Below are positions 7,852 to 19,019 of a DNA stretch of 27,644 nucleotides, one piece after another. Where the stretch lies: positions 239,643-267,286 of the forward strand of contig JAHNZQ020000092.1 in the NCBI GenBank assembly GCA_019155205.2. The letters run 5' to 3'. The notes beneath the pieces were generated by a model. The model did no database searches. It was not told the DNA's origin and saw only the letters and a list, made by a program, of their open reading frames with translations. Each line of letters opens with the position of its first letter. Positions within the stretch are counted from its first letter, which is position 1. This DNA is from Gracilaria vermiculophylla (taxonomy: Eukaryota; Rhodophyta; Florideophyceae; Gracilariales; Gracilariaceae). The position numbers and the translations under genes were made by a program.

Positions 7852-8745
7852 ATGGACCATACCGAAAATTCCACAGATTCCAATCCGACCAATTCGTCTT
7901 CTGAAGCAAACGTCAGTCGTACAAACAGTGGATTAGTAACCACGAGTTTGGACATAACCGTCGAAAACGAGATCCATACGTCAGAGTCATGGCAACCGTC
8001 GTTAAATTCTCCGCAGACTCTATAATCTGCACAAAGCTCGTCGTTCACTGCGTTAATGCAATCTCTGCAAAGGACGCCGCCGTGTTATTCTAGGAAACTG
8101 TCGCCGTCATCAGCCACTCTTCCTCAGAAAACGCAACCTTTTCTCCGTGTTCCACCGCAGTCGTTTCTAACGCCTCCACTCCAGATAGTGTGGGACTCGG
8201 ACCTCCTGGAATCTCCGGTTCTGGTCCCGTCGCATCCGGCTCAGGAATCGTTGCCTTCACCGCCACCCCAGGTTCTACCGGAATCACTTTTAACATGGTA
8301 CGAGAAGCAGAAAACGAGCCAATACTCGTGATTCAGTGCAATAAGCGCATTAGGCGGACCGGATGTTATCCGGCGCCAAACTGGCATTAGCATCAAAGCC
8401 CGTTCATTGATTGATGTGAACCAACCTATCTTGGCAATAGCTAGTGGTAGCGCGTTAAGCAGGACTTCCGTCGCCGTAAAGTAATACTTGACTTGATTCA
8501 TATAAACCACAAGCTACGAAACTAAAACTGCTACTGCCTTCCGCAACCAAACCAAACTTTGGAACGGCTGATTCGCATAGCAAAACTATATCCAGGATCC
8601 GAACACAAAGCAGCCAGATCTTCACGAAATCTGTTTTGAATTTAGTGATGAGACTGCTTGGCTCATGATTCAGAAACGATACAGACCAGATGGGCCAAAT
8701 ATAGAAGCGCTACTCAGTTTGGAACCGTGCAATATCCACGGTGCT
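7852..8745 (+). pseudogene. unidentified decayed protein gene, N-terminal part
   Basis: From an ATG at 7852 a Ser/Thr/Asn-rich frame runs to TAA 8023-8025. It continues in phase to 8331 as a proline-rich segment (for example PSPPPQVLPESLLTWYEK). Later pieces on the same strand also look protein-like: VIRRQTGISIKARSLIDVNQ near 8363, and an open piece at about 8580-8745 with EICFEFSDETAWLMIQKRY and EALLSLEPCNIHG. The pieces lie in different frames with stops between them. They may be parts of one gene with a disordered N-terminus, or exons separated by introns. I do not recognise the family. Confidence 0.3.
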
Positions 8746-9159
8746 TAAATCATCCTTGTTTGCATTGAATAACATTCTAGATACCCGCGGGTCTGCAAAG
8801 AGCAGCGTCTTGTCCGTAAAACATCGATCTTTTGGAAATGAACAGAGCGTTTGGATCGTGAACGCATTTTCGTATGCAAAACTCAGGTACGCATCAAGCC
8901 AAAATCCTTGTCATGGTAGCAGTCGTCGTTTTTTATGACCAAGTTAAGGTCTTCACGTTCCATGCATAAATTCTTTCTATACACATAACGCAATGTACAA
9001 AAGGCGCCATAATCATTTGACAGTGAGTATCAAAATTCCCATTCTGTGTCATTAATGCAGGCCTGAAAACTATCATCACATCGAGAGAGAGATGATACGA
9101 GCGTTGTCCGCACAACTTGGTTTTCCCGTTGGAAAAGTAGAAAAACAAAACAAACTAAA

Positions 9160-9640
9160 GGTGCAAATAAGGACGGAGAGAAATGCAAATTGGATTTGAA
9201 TCAGGCATCGATAGCTGACGCTGTTCAGCTAAGAACTGGAAATGGATTTCCAAAAGGAATAAGCAGGGACCAGAACACAGGCCGACGGGTGACAACACAA
9301 GACCGGGGAACCAGAGCAATGTGGTGGACATGAATAATCGCACTGAGGCACCATTTGAACCAGACATGCTGCGCCCAAGTTACCAAAGCATGAAAAGACC
9401 ATCGTTTTCGTGGTACACCGGAGGCGTCAAAAAACATTGAGCGCAGAGATACCACTCGCAAGCAGATGATGGGAGAGATTTTGGTGATCAGGTAACAGTC
9501 GAATCACAGGGTTTGAGCGATAGCATGTCGATGAAAATCACGTAAGAAAAGAAAGCACTTATGATTCATGACGCGGTAGCTCCACAGAAAACACGTCTGT
9601 CTGAGTTGAAAGTGACATGAGTAATGGCCTTGGTGACCGA
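9160..9640 (+). pseudogene. unidentified decayed protein gene, middle part
   Basis: Plus-strand frames contain protein-like pieces interrupted by stops: GPEHRPTGDNTRPGNQSN near 9270, EPDMLRPSYQSMKRPSFSW near 9360, and after a stop GRDFGDQVTVESQGLSDS near 9472. No motif I know is present. They lie between the pieces at 7852-8745 and 9734-10081 on the same strand, so one broken gene is possible. The minus-strand open frames here look like shadows. Positions 8746-9159 hold only short ambiguous frames. Confidence 0.2.
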
Positions 9641-9733
9641 ATGAGTCGGCCATTTCTGGTCCGTTTTTCGGTGGTGATGAATATCTCATGCTGTCTTTGC
9701 AATGATAGAATTTATTTTCTTTGGCGAAAGTGT

Positions 9734-10081
9734 TAGTGGGATGATTTTGCCAGAACTTTGCTTTTTTATGATGAGGGTTCTCGAACAAACGCAAATGGAA
9801 CGCCCGATGTGGAAAAGTTTCAAAGGCCTATATTGCATGACAGTCACTTGTATTTCGGACTCAAGGGCCTTGAAAAAAAAGTGCTGTGCTACTATCAGCC
9901 TTCGACACGGCTACAAAGATTCGTTCTCCAAGTGCGCCGGTATAGTTTTCGAGCCTGGTCACTTCTGAGATTTAAAAACTTACTGCCTTTCGAGATTCCA
10001 GTTGAGCGGACGAAAAAGTTTCCCATTGATGTTGAAAACCTGTTTGAGACCACGATCAGAACTCCGCAGCACGATGAATAA
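9734..10081 (+). pseudogene. unidentified ORF, C-terminal part of the same locus
   Basis: After an in-phase TAG near 9737 the frame is open to a TAA at 10079-10081. It has about 112 codons and well-mixed composition: LLFYDEGSRTNANGTPDVEK, LYFGLKGLEKKVLCYYQPS, then a basic and aromatic segment (QVRRYSFRAWSLLRFKN) and FPIDVENLFETTIRTPQ. This is the most convincing coding stretch between the copia and gypsy elements. It shows no transposase, RT or known effector motif. It could be the end of a host gene or of an unfamiliar transposon protein. A related piece may continue in another frame up to about 10199. Confidence 0.35.
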
Positions 10082-10996
10082 ACATGGGATCGATGAACAC
10101 GACTGTATTTGGTTTTCGCGATCACAGAAGAGAGAGCCGTTGAATAGCATTGGCACTAGCACCAATGCGCATTTTGTTTTCGAACACATGGCACTTTGAT
10201 TTGGGCTATGAGAATTTATCTGAAGCGTTGACTGCTCAGCATAACCGAAAATGCTGAAGCTGTTTGCGTGCATGATGGAATTAGAAGTTATGCAAATAGC
10301 AAATTAACTAAGATAACTAATCCATTGCGGTTTTACTTGACATATGACACACTTTTGTTGCGACAAAAGCTTGAGTCTATCTCTTGAACATAAAGCAGCG
10401 TATAAACCTTGTGCATGTAACATGAAACATAGGACATATGATAAATGCACCAGAAGAAATGAGAGATGACTCGCGATCATTCACGTACACAATTATTTAT
10501 TTCTTGGTCTTCTAATTGGGAATCAATACTTTGGACCGCTATTGTGGAAACCCAAACCATTTGGTGCAGACCAATACAGTTCTACCACGAATATGATTCA
10601 CAAAGGAGACTCACCGTGAATACGATCGATTTCTAGTAGAACTAAATGACCCTTCGAGGTTACCGTCGTTTCTCCAACTCTGAAAGCTTTCAAGGATATC
10701 CGCGTTTGCGAAATTGTTACGTGTGCCTCAAACTGTTTGATCAGCGCAGGCACAGCAAGATCAGGATCGGCCACAGGAACAAAAATGAATTAATATCGAG
10801 TGCAATAATTTTCATTCTTGTTTAAGACGATAAAGACAACCTCTTCAATGAATATATTCAAGGCAACAATTCTGCAAAAGAATTTTATGTATAGTAAGAT
10901 AAAAAATCTTCACAAAAACCTTCAGATATACGCATACCCGAACTAGAACATGTTTTGAATGCTTTACTGGAGAAAGAAAGAGTGAGTGCACGTCAG
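10082..10996. other. AT-rich stretch without assignable features
   Basis: This interval has short frames on both strands and no motif I can support. It is A+T-rich compared with the gypsy elements. It ends at the left boundary of an LTR copy. Confidence 0.5.
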
Positions 10997-11550
10997 TGTG
11001 ATACTGTCAGCCCTCCTCTCAAGGTAGTAAAGCACAACATCCGTTAGGAGTTTTTGTTGACTCCAAAGGCGTGTATTCCTAAAACTTGTCTACAGAATCC
11101 GCTGTCGCGAGCCGGGGGAACTCTTAAAGGGATCTGCAAACACCAAACAGAGGGGGAGGTTCACTGGGCGGACAATGCTCCTACAGGCGCTGCTATGATG
11201 CGCCCTGGGGATCTGCGGCTCTGAAACATGAGGATGATCGACGAGAGTCTCCAACCGGAAGAGTAGATGAAGACTCAAGGGTGTTTGTCTTTTATTTCTC
11301 AGAGGTGGAGCTCAACCGGCAGATTAAGTATCAAGCCGGGAGCCCGCCTCGGCAGATCTCACTACTGTACAAACTACCTGCATAAATTAACTAAAATAAA
11401 TAATAACTCTAATGTCCCTTAAGGATACTGTAGCGCACGGGGGCAGAATTATGCACCACGTGGCTCAGTTACTAAAATACGAGCTCTCCTTAGGAATGGT
11501 ATACCATGAGGCCAAATAACCGTTTCTCCCCTCGGAGGCACTGTACTACA
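10997..11550 (-). repeat. gypsy-family LTR copy beside gypsy copy 1, inverted to it
   Basis: A 554 bp copy of the 555 bp LTR at 3113-3667, with intact ends (TGTGATAC and GTACTACA). Its true direction is the minus strand, opposite to the pol gene that starts right after it, so it cannot be the 5' LTR of that element. The flanking 5-mers are GTCAG and GTATC, which do not match. The right flank lies within the gag-to-protease linker of gypsy copy 1 (compare 27611 downward in copy 2). The left flank does not look like gypsy. It is a solo LTR or recombination scar that marks the truncated left edge of copy 1. Confidence 0.85.
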
Positions 11551-12600
11551 GTATCTGCTCCCCTCAAGGAATCTACGGTTATTGCGTTCTAGTTGGAATG
11601 CAGCCTGTACTACTGGCACTTTCGCCACCAGCGCAAGGAATAGCACCCTAACTGATTGCACCTCAGGAGAACACGTCGCATCTCGATGCGCAAATGCAGC
11701 AGCCGTCCCCTATGGAATCTCCAATCTCCTCCAACAAGAAAGAATCTCAGGATCACGCGTACAGGATCCACGGGGCTTCTTACCGTCAACTTTCGGCCCC
11801 ACGGAGGCCGCCTCTAGGAAAGGGAGGGAAGACATCTGTACAGTCGAAGCAGAATTTGCAGAACCTCCAATTTCTTTGGACCTATTCGACACCTTTTAGA
11901 ATTCTCTCTGTACGCACACGCGTAGAGGATCCACGAGGCTCCTCACCGTCAACTCTCGGCCCCACGGAGGCCGCCTCTAGGAAAGGGAGGGAAGCCATCT
12001 GCACAGTCGAAGCAGAATTGGCAGAACCTCCAATTTCTTTGGACCTATTCGACACCTTTTAGATCTCTGTCTATACGCTAAACCATGACACTCATAAGGC
12101 GTTTGCCTCTAAAAGATGCTCCTCATCTGCCTTCATAACGGTGCGCGTTATCCTCGATACCAGTGCTGGCCCATACCTGGTGCACGCTGACATGATCCCA
12201 CGGTCTATTTTCGGCTCCTTGAGGACTGGAAAGCTCCTAATGTGAGAGACGTATCGCGTCGAGCACTAAACATCCTCGGAGCATTACCTTTGTATCCCCG
12301 TTTGAGCTCCTTACAGGTGCGGGTGTGGTTCCCCGTGGCAACCAAATTGGCAGCACAATGCATAGCGGGCGCTTCCTTTGTGGATCGGTATGTACGTGAA
12401 ATACCCACGCCTGCAGTAGGTGACGTGTCATGACGCCGCTCCTGTAGGTATTGTTTCAGCATCCTCGGTACTGAACGCCAATGCGCGTCAATTGCGTAAT
12501 ATTCCAAAGGAGTTGCAGTCAAATAAGCTCCGGGTGGTGACGAATATCGAAAAACCAGCGAGGAGTTAGGTCTAAGTCTGGGTGCAGATCTGTTCCATTC
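11551..12600 (+). pseudogene. gypsy gag C-terminal linker and protease, copy 1
   Basis: The beginning matches the gag-to-protease linker of copy 2. The aspartic protease active site is visible near 12130 as VILDTSAGPYLVHAD, where DTGAGP is usual. The Gly is replaced by Ser, which would damage the enzyme. SLRTGKLL follows, then pieces equivalent to the copy 2 protease (NWQHNA near 12348, CHDAAPVGIVSAS near 12430) in shifting frames. The part 12600-13100 carries the linker to RT, with TWQEKLLIGKN near 12880 and WSSRLGQMVTARHRIQ near 12967. Confidence 0.7.
11735..12062 (+). repeat. 163 bp tandem duplication in gag-protease linker
   Basis: The segment containing GTCAACTTTCGGCCCCACGG and ending ATTCGACACCTTTTAGA is repeated with a period of 163 bp (for instance GGATCCACG at 11764 and again at 11927). 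The copies are nearly identical over most of their length. Copy 2 has only one such unit (near 27260-27420), so the duplication arose in copy 1. Since 163 is not a multiple of three, it shifts the frame. Confidence 0.85.
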
Positions 12601-13099
12601 GGCCTTTCATTTCTATACAAGAGTCTATATCTGACGACTAAGCAGCACTGCATGATAGGGAGTGGTGTCATGGAAATATTGCCGACTATTCCTTTTAAGG
12701 TCGTTCTTGATTGTCTGGAGGAGTCGCCTTTGCCGCTTAAAAAGGATCCGTCTTGCACTAACCGCCCCTGCAGGGCTGGCGCATCTTTATCGTATGGAAG
12801 ATCTCGATAAACAAATTGAAATCGTCACCATGGAAGCCGAAGCGGCATCGACGACTCCAAAGACATAGAAGCCTGCCACTTGGCAAGAGAAGCTCTTAAT
12901 TGGCAAAAATTGTGAAGAGTATCGCCATAGGATAGTGAAAATTCTATCAAACTTTGAGCACATGTGGTCTAGTCGCCTTGGTCAGATGGTCACGGCTAGG
13001 CACCGAATCCAGCACATACCTGATGCGAAACCGGTACACCAACTCCCGAAGAGAGCCGGGCCTTATGCGCGGAATTTTAAATGCGATGAGAACCAGTAA

Positions 13100-13930
13100 A
13101 TGCTGAAAAACGGCGGTATTGAGGCCTCAAACTCTAAATCTGCCTCCCTGGTGGGGTTTTTCGATGAAGAAAGATGGCTTCTTGAGGTTCTGCATTGACT
13201 GTACACGCCTAAACGAGGTGACGGCCTGCGATTCGAACCCAATATCCCATATGGGAGAATGTATTTATTGTTACGGTTATGCGTCTGTTTTCTACACGTT
13301 GGACGCCAACAATGGGTACTGGCAAATTGAGATGGATGACTCCGATAAGAATAAGACAACGTGTACTTCCAAATGTGTAATTTACAGATTCTAAATGATG
13401 CCATTTGGATTACAGAATGCACCCGCTTCGTGCTTTCGTGCGGTGGACATAATCTTGTCGAGGGTGAAGTGGCAGCACGATATGGTGTATATTGACGATT
13501 GCATTATATACTCCCGCAGAATTTAGGAGCATTTTGCGCATGTCAAGCACGTGATCCAACTCCTGAAGGATGCTGGACTCACCTTATAGCTGGAGAAACG
13601 TTTCTTTTTCAAATCCTCGGTGGATTACCTGGCGTACGTCGTGCTTACGGGCCGCCTACAGGTTTCCACAAAAACTCAGGACGCCATCAACGAATCTCAC
13701 CCTCCCACAAACCAGAGGGAACTCCGCTCCTTGCTGGGGTTTTGTAACGTTCTCCGGATGTTCGTCCCGAACTTCTCCCGTACTGCGGAGCCGTTAAAGC
13801 ACCTCTTGGAGAAGGCCAAGCCGACGCAATTCGATATCTTCACGGACAAGGAGTTTGAAGCTTTTAACACCCTGAAGAGGAGACCAATAGAGCCACCGAT
13901 ATTGGTACTTCCAAAGCGGCACGGCTGAAT
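13100..13930 (+). pseudogene. gypsy reverse transcriptase, copy 1
   Basis: Ty3/gypsy RT with clear landmarks: LRFCIDCTRLNEVTACDSN near 13183, FYTLDANNGYWQIEMDD near 13290 (first catalytic Asp), MPFGLQNAPAS near 13400 and VYIDDCIIYS (Tyr codon 13488-13490; both Asp of the YIDD box kept). SVDYLAYVVLTGRLQVS near 13617 and RELRSLLGFCNVLRMFVPNF mark the thumb and tether. TLKRRPIEPPILVLPKRHG leads to RNase H. Stops occur after YRF (near 13392), near 13523 and at 13926-13928. Most pieces lie in one phase. Confidence 0.88.
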
Positions 13931-14500
13931 GGTGCTGGAGATACACGCCTGTAAATATAATTTCGAATGTGCCCTCTTATAGAAAAAACCTGAAGGTGGA
14001 CTTCACCCTGTAGGATACTGGAGTCGCAGGCTTTCATCGACGGAACATAATAATCTCACCTCGGAGCGCGTATGTACCGCAATCGTATGGGCGGTGGGGC
14101 TTTTACCCCCCTACCTGGGAGGCATGTGTTTCATCCTGTGGACGAACCATGTACGATTGAAGTAGATACTGTCCTTGACGGATGCTTCTGGTCGCCCGGA
14201 GGGATGGAGACCACGCCTCCTGGAGTATGAGTTTGCCATGTTTTATTGATCTGGTATAAAACACCAGACAGAGGACACTCTTTTGCGTATTTCTGCTACA
14301 GAAAACGATAAATAACATTTGGAGGACATTATTTCGTGTCTAGTCATCGAGAACGCAGAAAGAAAGGAAGGATCCAAAGGAAAATGTTTGGAACGCTGTG
14401 AAACTGAAGGCAAGATTAGTAAACTACCGGAGGGGATGCCTCCCGTCGAGTAAAAGAAAGAAGTTCTACCCATCAACATAGCGGAATTCATGAAAGAACA
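13931..14500 (+). pseudogene. gypsy RNase H and linker, copy 1
   Basis: The RNase H starts with VLEIHACKYNFECALL, whose first catalytic Asp (normally DTDA or DASD) reads Glu-Ile-His. It continues with PVGYWSRRLSSTEHN near 14010, ERVCTAIVWAVGLLPPYL and ILWTNHVRLK (normally TDH, with the Asp lost here). LLEYEFAMFY and IKHQTEDTLLRIS close the domain. Several stops occur. An acidic linker to integrase follows. Confidence 0.78.
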
Positions 14501-15470
14501 GAGTAGGGATGTATACTGCTAGGATTGCCTCGCCACTGCGGGGAGTCCAATGTCGTCATTAGATGTCGACCGAGACGGCATACTCGTACGCTGCACTCCC
14601 CTGGACGGTGCTCTCCAAAGGATGGTCCTGAAGAACCTACAGGCGAGGTTGCTGTGTCTTTCGCACTATCTTTGCCTTCTCGGGCACACCGGTGGATCGT
14701 GCATGTATTTAATCGTGAGCAGGGAGTTTTGGTTAGCCGCACATGGTTAACGAGGCCTTCCAACAGGTGGCGCATAGTCACTGGTGTGCTACCGATTGGA
14801 TAAATGTCCACAAACACCAGACGCCACTGGCCCTGTTTCCGCTTTCAGGACTGTTGGAGTTCGTGGCCATGGATATTTTGGGATCCCTCTCCAAGTCGGA
14901 GAAAGGATGGCGATTTATCCTCGTGACCACTGACCTGTTCTCGATAATCACGCTCCCCATTACCCTCCGGAGCTCCACTACAGCAGTAATTGCCGACACC
15001 TTCCTTGAGAATTGGGTTTCTCAAATGGGATCCCGTTACAAATCTGTGCGGACAACGGACCCCAGTTTGCGGCGGAGATAATCAGTGCTATCTCCGGAAT
15101 GCTGGAGATGAAGCAGTTGTTTACCACTGCTTATCACCCACAGACTATCAGAAAGACGGAAAGGTCCAACAAAACCCTCGCATCAAGGTTAAAACACTTC
15201 GTCACGGATCACCAGAAGAATCGGTACGCATACGTGATCTCAATCACTTCTGCATACCAATTTCAGGTGCAACGCTCCAAATGGACCGCTCCTTTCAATC
15301 TAGTGCTCTTGCGCGTCCCTTCTAGTACTGTTATCGCGGCGCTCGCCACGGAGCATCCGGCAAATGAGCCTCAGCAACCAACAACGGCTCAAGCAAAGCG
15401 CTCCATTTTAAGTTGCTATAAGAACGCACTCTCCCTCGCAAAGGAGAACCTCCACGCCTCGTAGAGGAGA
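14501..15470 (+). pseudogene. gypsy integrase, copy 1
   Basis: The integrase zinc domain begins near 14600 after RDGILVRCTPLDGALQ. Its first two ligands are in LSHYLCLLGHTGG, and the cysteine pair is damaged. The catalytic core has AMDILG (Asp codon 14872-14874). After a frameshift near 15030 it continues as ICADNGPQFAAEI with the second Asp, and KTERSNKT with the Glu 36 residues later (DX35E, the family spacing). TAYHPQT lies between them. The open piece 15012-15464 is the best preserved. It then runs through TAPFNLVLL and a lysine-rich tail. Confidence 0.85.
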
Positions 15471-16035
15471 TATAAACTTAATATTGACCGGAAAGTGAAG
15501 TAAAGCCCTCAACTAAGGGAAAGAAACGAGGTGTTCCTTGAAAAACCAGGGGAGACGTCCGACGAACTGCAGAACGTTACCTGCAAGTTTGCGCGAAGCA
15601 CCTGAGGGCCTTAATAAGGCCTTGAAAACTACATGGAAACTGTCGCCGTAGAGGGAAACGGGCTTCGACACGTAATTTCTGGCAATCGGGTGACGAAGGA
15701 TCCAACACACGGCATTTCAGGAACAGCTGCCACCCCACCTCAGGGGCCGCCCGCGGATATTCCTACTCCAACCTCCTCCAAAGTGATGACACCGATGAAT
15801 ACTGCAAATCCCATCATACCTCTCGGTGAACAATTAATGGAAGCCCTAGAAGCCATTACAACCCCTCACGGTGATACTCTTTATGTAGTAGACCATATTT
15901 TGTCTCCCAGATAGACACCTGCAGGAATACTGTACTGCGTCCGCTGGTACGGGTACACGTCAAAAAACGACACCGAAGAACCTCCAGGTCACGTTCCGGA
16001 GAAATTATTCCAAAGATCACACAATAATCTGGGGC
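15471..16035 (+). pseudogene. gypsy integrase tail and chromodomain, copy 1
   Basis: After a proline-rich linker (15633-15855) the last domain appears: TLYVVDHILSPR, a stop (TAG near 15912), TPAGILYCVRWYGYTSKND and TEEPPGHVPEKLFQ. This is the chromodomain pattern (V..IL..R....G.LY.V.W.GY...D.TEEP). Chromodomains at the integrase end define chromoviruses and bind modified histones to guide insertion. The same order is present in copy 2. Confidence 0.8.
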
Positions 16036-16391
16036 GGAAACGCATGCCAACATAGAAAGTTCCGTTTCGGAAAAGAGAACGGGCCCTGAGCCGAGATTTC
16101 TTTTCGTTCTCCCCTATCTCCCCCTCAGCTGGAGTTCTCTGAGAAAGAAGGGCCTCAAGCCCGGGTTGCTTTTCGTTCTCTGCTATTTTCCTCTCAATTT
16201 GAGTTGTCTTGTTGGCTTCCAAGCCGCCGTTGCCCGCTCATCGTGCGCTTCTGCGGCAGCATCACTTGTCGTTGGGCTCTCGAGCACGGCCAATTTGTAT
16301 TGCAATCCCGGTCAGAGACCCTGTGCTCCACCTCAAGGGTATTTTACTCTGTCGCTACGTGATCTAACTCTCATTGCCGGGGCGTTTCCGC
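16036..16391. other. convergent junction between pol and antisense ORF, copy 1
   Basis: No gene is seen here. The stretch aligns in order with 23025-23296 of copy 2, for example GTTCCGTTTCGGAAAAG against CTTCCGTTTAGGAAAG, then GAGATTTCTTTTCGTTCT against GAGATTTTTTTCGTCTT. The join between the pol end and the opposing ORF is therefore shared by both copies. Confidence 0.6.
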
Positions 16392-18474
16392 CTATATTTT
16401 GCCGCACCGTGTCGCATACTCTGCATCCAGGCGAGCTTTCTCTGCGAGAGGTTCGCTCTCAATGAATTCCGTCAGGCTCTCTTTGATGGCAGACATCGAG
16501 GCTCGGTCCGCCCGTGCCCTGTGAAGCTCGAGGACCCAGTCAGGAGCTTCTCGCAGGACCTGCACAGAAGACGCAAGCGCAGGGCAACCCAACACCAGAT
16601 ACGCTTGCACCAACTTCTGAAAGGCAGTACCGAGAGCCCCGGAGGACGACTCGACCGGAGATCCGCCGGAAGCGACAATCCCTGCCGGCGGCATTACAGC
16701 CTAAACAGGAAGAGTCGCGGACGGCGGACCAGTCGGAACGGTAGGCTCCCGAGGATATGAAGCAAGCACAGCCGTATATAACGGCAAGAACAAGGGCGGG
16801 GCACCCAGCACGAGAGGTAACGCTGGCACAGGAGCCAAGAGGCTCCGCAGGCCAGGCTGGATAACTAGAACTGGGGCGATTCTCAAAAGGGTTTGCGCCA
16901 CCGAGGCCAAAGCAGCCGGGAAGGGATTATTCACGTCCTCTGCTAAAGAAATCACACCAGACATCAGTGCTGGAGGCCGCGCCACCACCTTGGGAAGGAC
17001 AGCCACTTTCTGCAACGAAGCAGGTGCCGGAAATGGCGTACGGATCGCCAGACGCCCCATAGAATCATAATCAGACAAACACAGCCGTGGCACTTGAAGA
17101 ACCAGAGACGTTTCCGGGCGGGAGAAGGCCCAATAGGCTCGCCCGCCATGGTCTCCATTAGAGATCCTCACAATGTGATAGATCGTTTCTTCTCCTGAAT
17201 CATACAAAAGAAAGCCTGGGCGTATCGTTTCACACAACCTCGAGGTTATAATTAAGCAATGTGTTTGCCTCGGATTCGCTCCATAGGGTCCCTTTCATCA
17301 GGTTCTGAATTCCTGTCGAGCGGAGGATCTTGAGAATTGGCACCAACAAGAAGAGCAAGCATCCGGCGGTTGGCTGATACGAGGAGTCATATTACAGGCA
17401 ACCGTCGTGACACCGAGTATAGGGAGTGAGGCCCTCGTCCGCTGCTTGGAGATAGGCCGCTTTGGTGCTGACCGCGAATTACGTCGAGACGTTCAACATG
17501 ATGAACGGTTCCACGGAGTCATGTGGATCCAGAACCTCTGAGATATGATACGCGAACGGGATGGGCGTCGCGAAACAGAGGTGCGGGGAAACCTAATGGT
17601 CCATCCAGTACTCGTTCACCCCGAGGTCGTACTTTGGCCGTTGTCCGGAAGGCATGTCATGGTACTCGGTGTTGTGCCAGCCATAGAAGTATCCTAAGCC
17701 GTTTCGCACACGGGTCTCATCCCCAAGGTGCGTCCCCCATTGGTTACGATTGAGTCAGTACAGGTGGGCGTAAGGGGGATCGAATGACAGAACCGCAAAG
17801 GCAGAGTGTCCATTGGCGATGCTTTCAAGATTCCCTGCTAGCTGATGAGCGCTTTCCCTGTACAGAAGAAGTTAGAGTCGAGACTGAATCTCGCGATGTT
17901 CGGCACACCTGAGGTGAAAAATGTTGCAGCGTCTCACCTTTGTCGGAGCGTTGTCATCGTGCACCGAAAAGTGGAGCCAGTGGGCACTGGCGGCGTCTAC
18001 ATGGTTCCGCTTCTAGTCGTTCCGATTCTGGTAGTTCCAGGCCACCTTCGGTACTGCGCGAAATCGCAGTGTCTGAAGGTACGATCCAAAATGGTGAATG
18101 TAATCTTCCACGGAGCAAGGGAGACTAACGCGCCTTTCATGGAAAGGCACAAAGACCCGTGTGTCACGATGGTCGAAAAGATCCCCTGAGCGGAGGGGCG
18201 CATCGGTGGAGGTTTGATACACTTCAGGATCGGACGGAGACGGTGGAGCCTGGGCCAGGGAAGTCATCCCGAAGGTGGACGTAGTTGGAAGGACGGAGAC
18301 TGAATAAATAGTAGCAGCAAAGGAGATCGACGGAAAGCCGGTGGGGGATCGGCCCGCCAATGTACGCCGGACAGAGGATAGAGCCCTGTCACGACTCCAT
18401 AACAGAATACGCGGAGAAGAGGGACAAGGGGCCGCACGGAAGGAAATGAGTAGCATGGCAAGGAGCGAGTTCAT
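16392..18474 (-). pseudogene. antisense ORF of gypsy family, copy 1 (unknown protein)
   Basis: It runs opposite to pol, ends facing the pol end, and lies between pol and the 3' LTR. The ATG at 18474 lines up with the ATG at 20938 in copy 2, and a second conserved Met (FGM) lies at 18267. The stop position also matches. Conserved pieces in order: DPEVYQTSTDAP and TRVFVPF, LRFRAVP, AHWLH and DNAPT, LRCAEHREIQSRL, SAFAVLSFDPPY, WLNRNQWGTHLGDETRVR, GYFYGWHNTEYHD, HLCFATPIPFAYHISEVL, LQAADEG, YDSSYQPTAG, WSESEANTLL, GFLLYDSGEE, VPRLCLSDYDSM, a Pro/Ala/Val-rich linker and a helical end (DWVLELHRARADRASM). About 694 codons; stops and frameshifts break it. I know no family with this pattern. Confidence 0.7.
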
Positions 18475-19006
18475 GTCCAGCGGAGACCAACGGTAGTGCA
18501 GGAGAGAAGATTATGTGTTAAGACACCTCCACTGGGGATGAACGAGCGGACGCGACGACTCGGGCGTTTCCGAAAGGGATTTTTGAGAGAGACGGAGCGT
18601 CGAGCGCCATGGAGAGGATCGGCGGGACGCCACCACAAGGAGTCACTGTCGAACAGGCCAGACAGGCCCACGCCCCAGCCGCGAACGCAGAACGCCTACG
18701 CCGTACGAACAACACTCGGGTTGCGCGGAAGAGAACACCGGCAAACGGCGCTGTAGCACCAGCAGGGTACGCCAAGAAGGAGCAGATGAGGCTGGGTCAA
18801 GAAGAGAGAGGGACTCTCAAAAACGTCTCAAAGTAGATACGCGAGCCCGCAGTCGGTCCGCCACACGAAGACTTGGGAGTTGAAGAGAATACCCTAGAAG
18901 GCGGGAGTTGTCGCATTGGGGGAAGACCGTTATGATGTCACAACCATTAGGAACCACTTGAGGATCGAAATGAGATAAGATACAACTCGGGGACGTGGTA
19001 CAATTT
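18475..19006. other. leader between antisense ORF and 3' LTR, copy 1
   Basis: The region aligns with 20440-20937 of copy 2 on the other strand. It would be the 5' leader of the antisense ORF. Open frames here differ between copies, so I do not call a gene. Confidence 0.5.
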
Positions 19007-19017
19007 AGGAAGGGGGA
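19007..19017 (+). other. gypsy polypurine tract, copy 1
   Basis: AGGAAGGGGGA followed by TA and then the LTR start TGTAGTACAG. Copy 2 has GGAAAAGGGG, TA and the same LTR start on the other strand. This fixes the LTR direction as that of pol. Confidence 0.8.
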
Positions 19018-19019
19018 TA

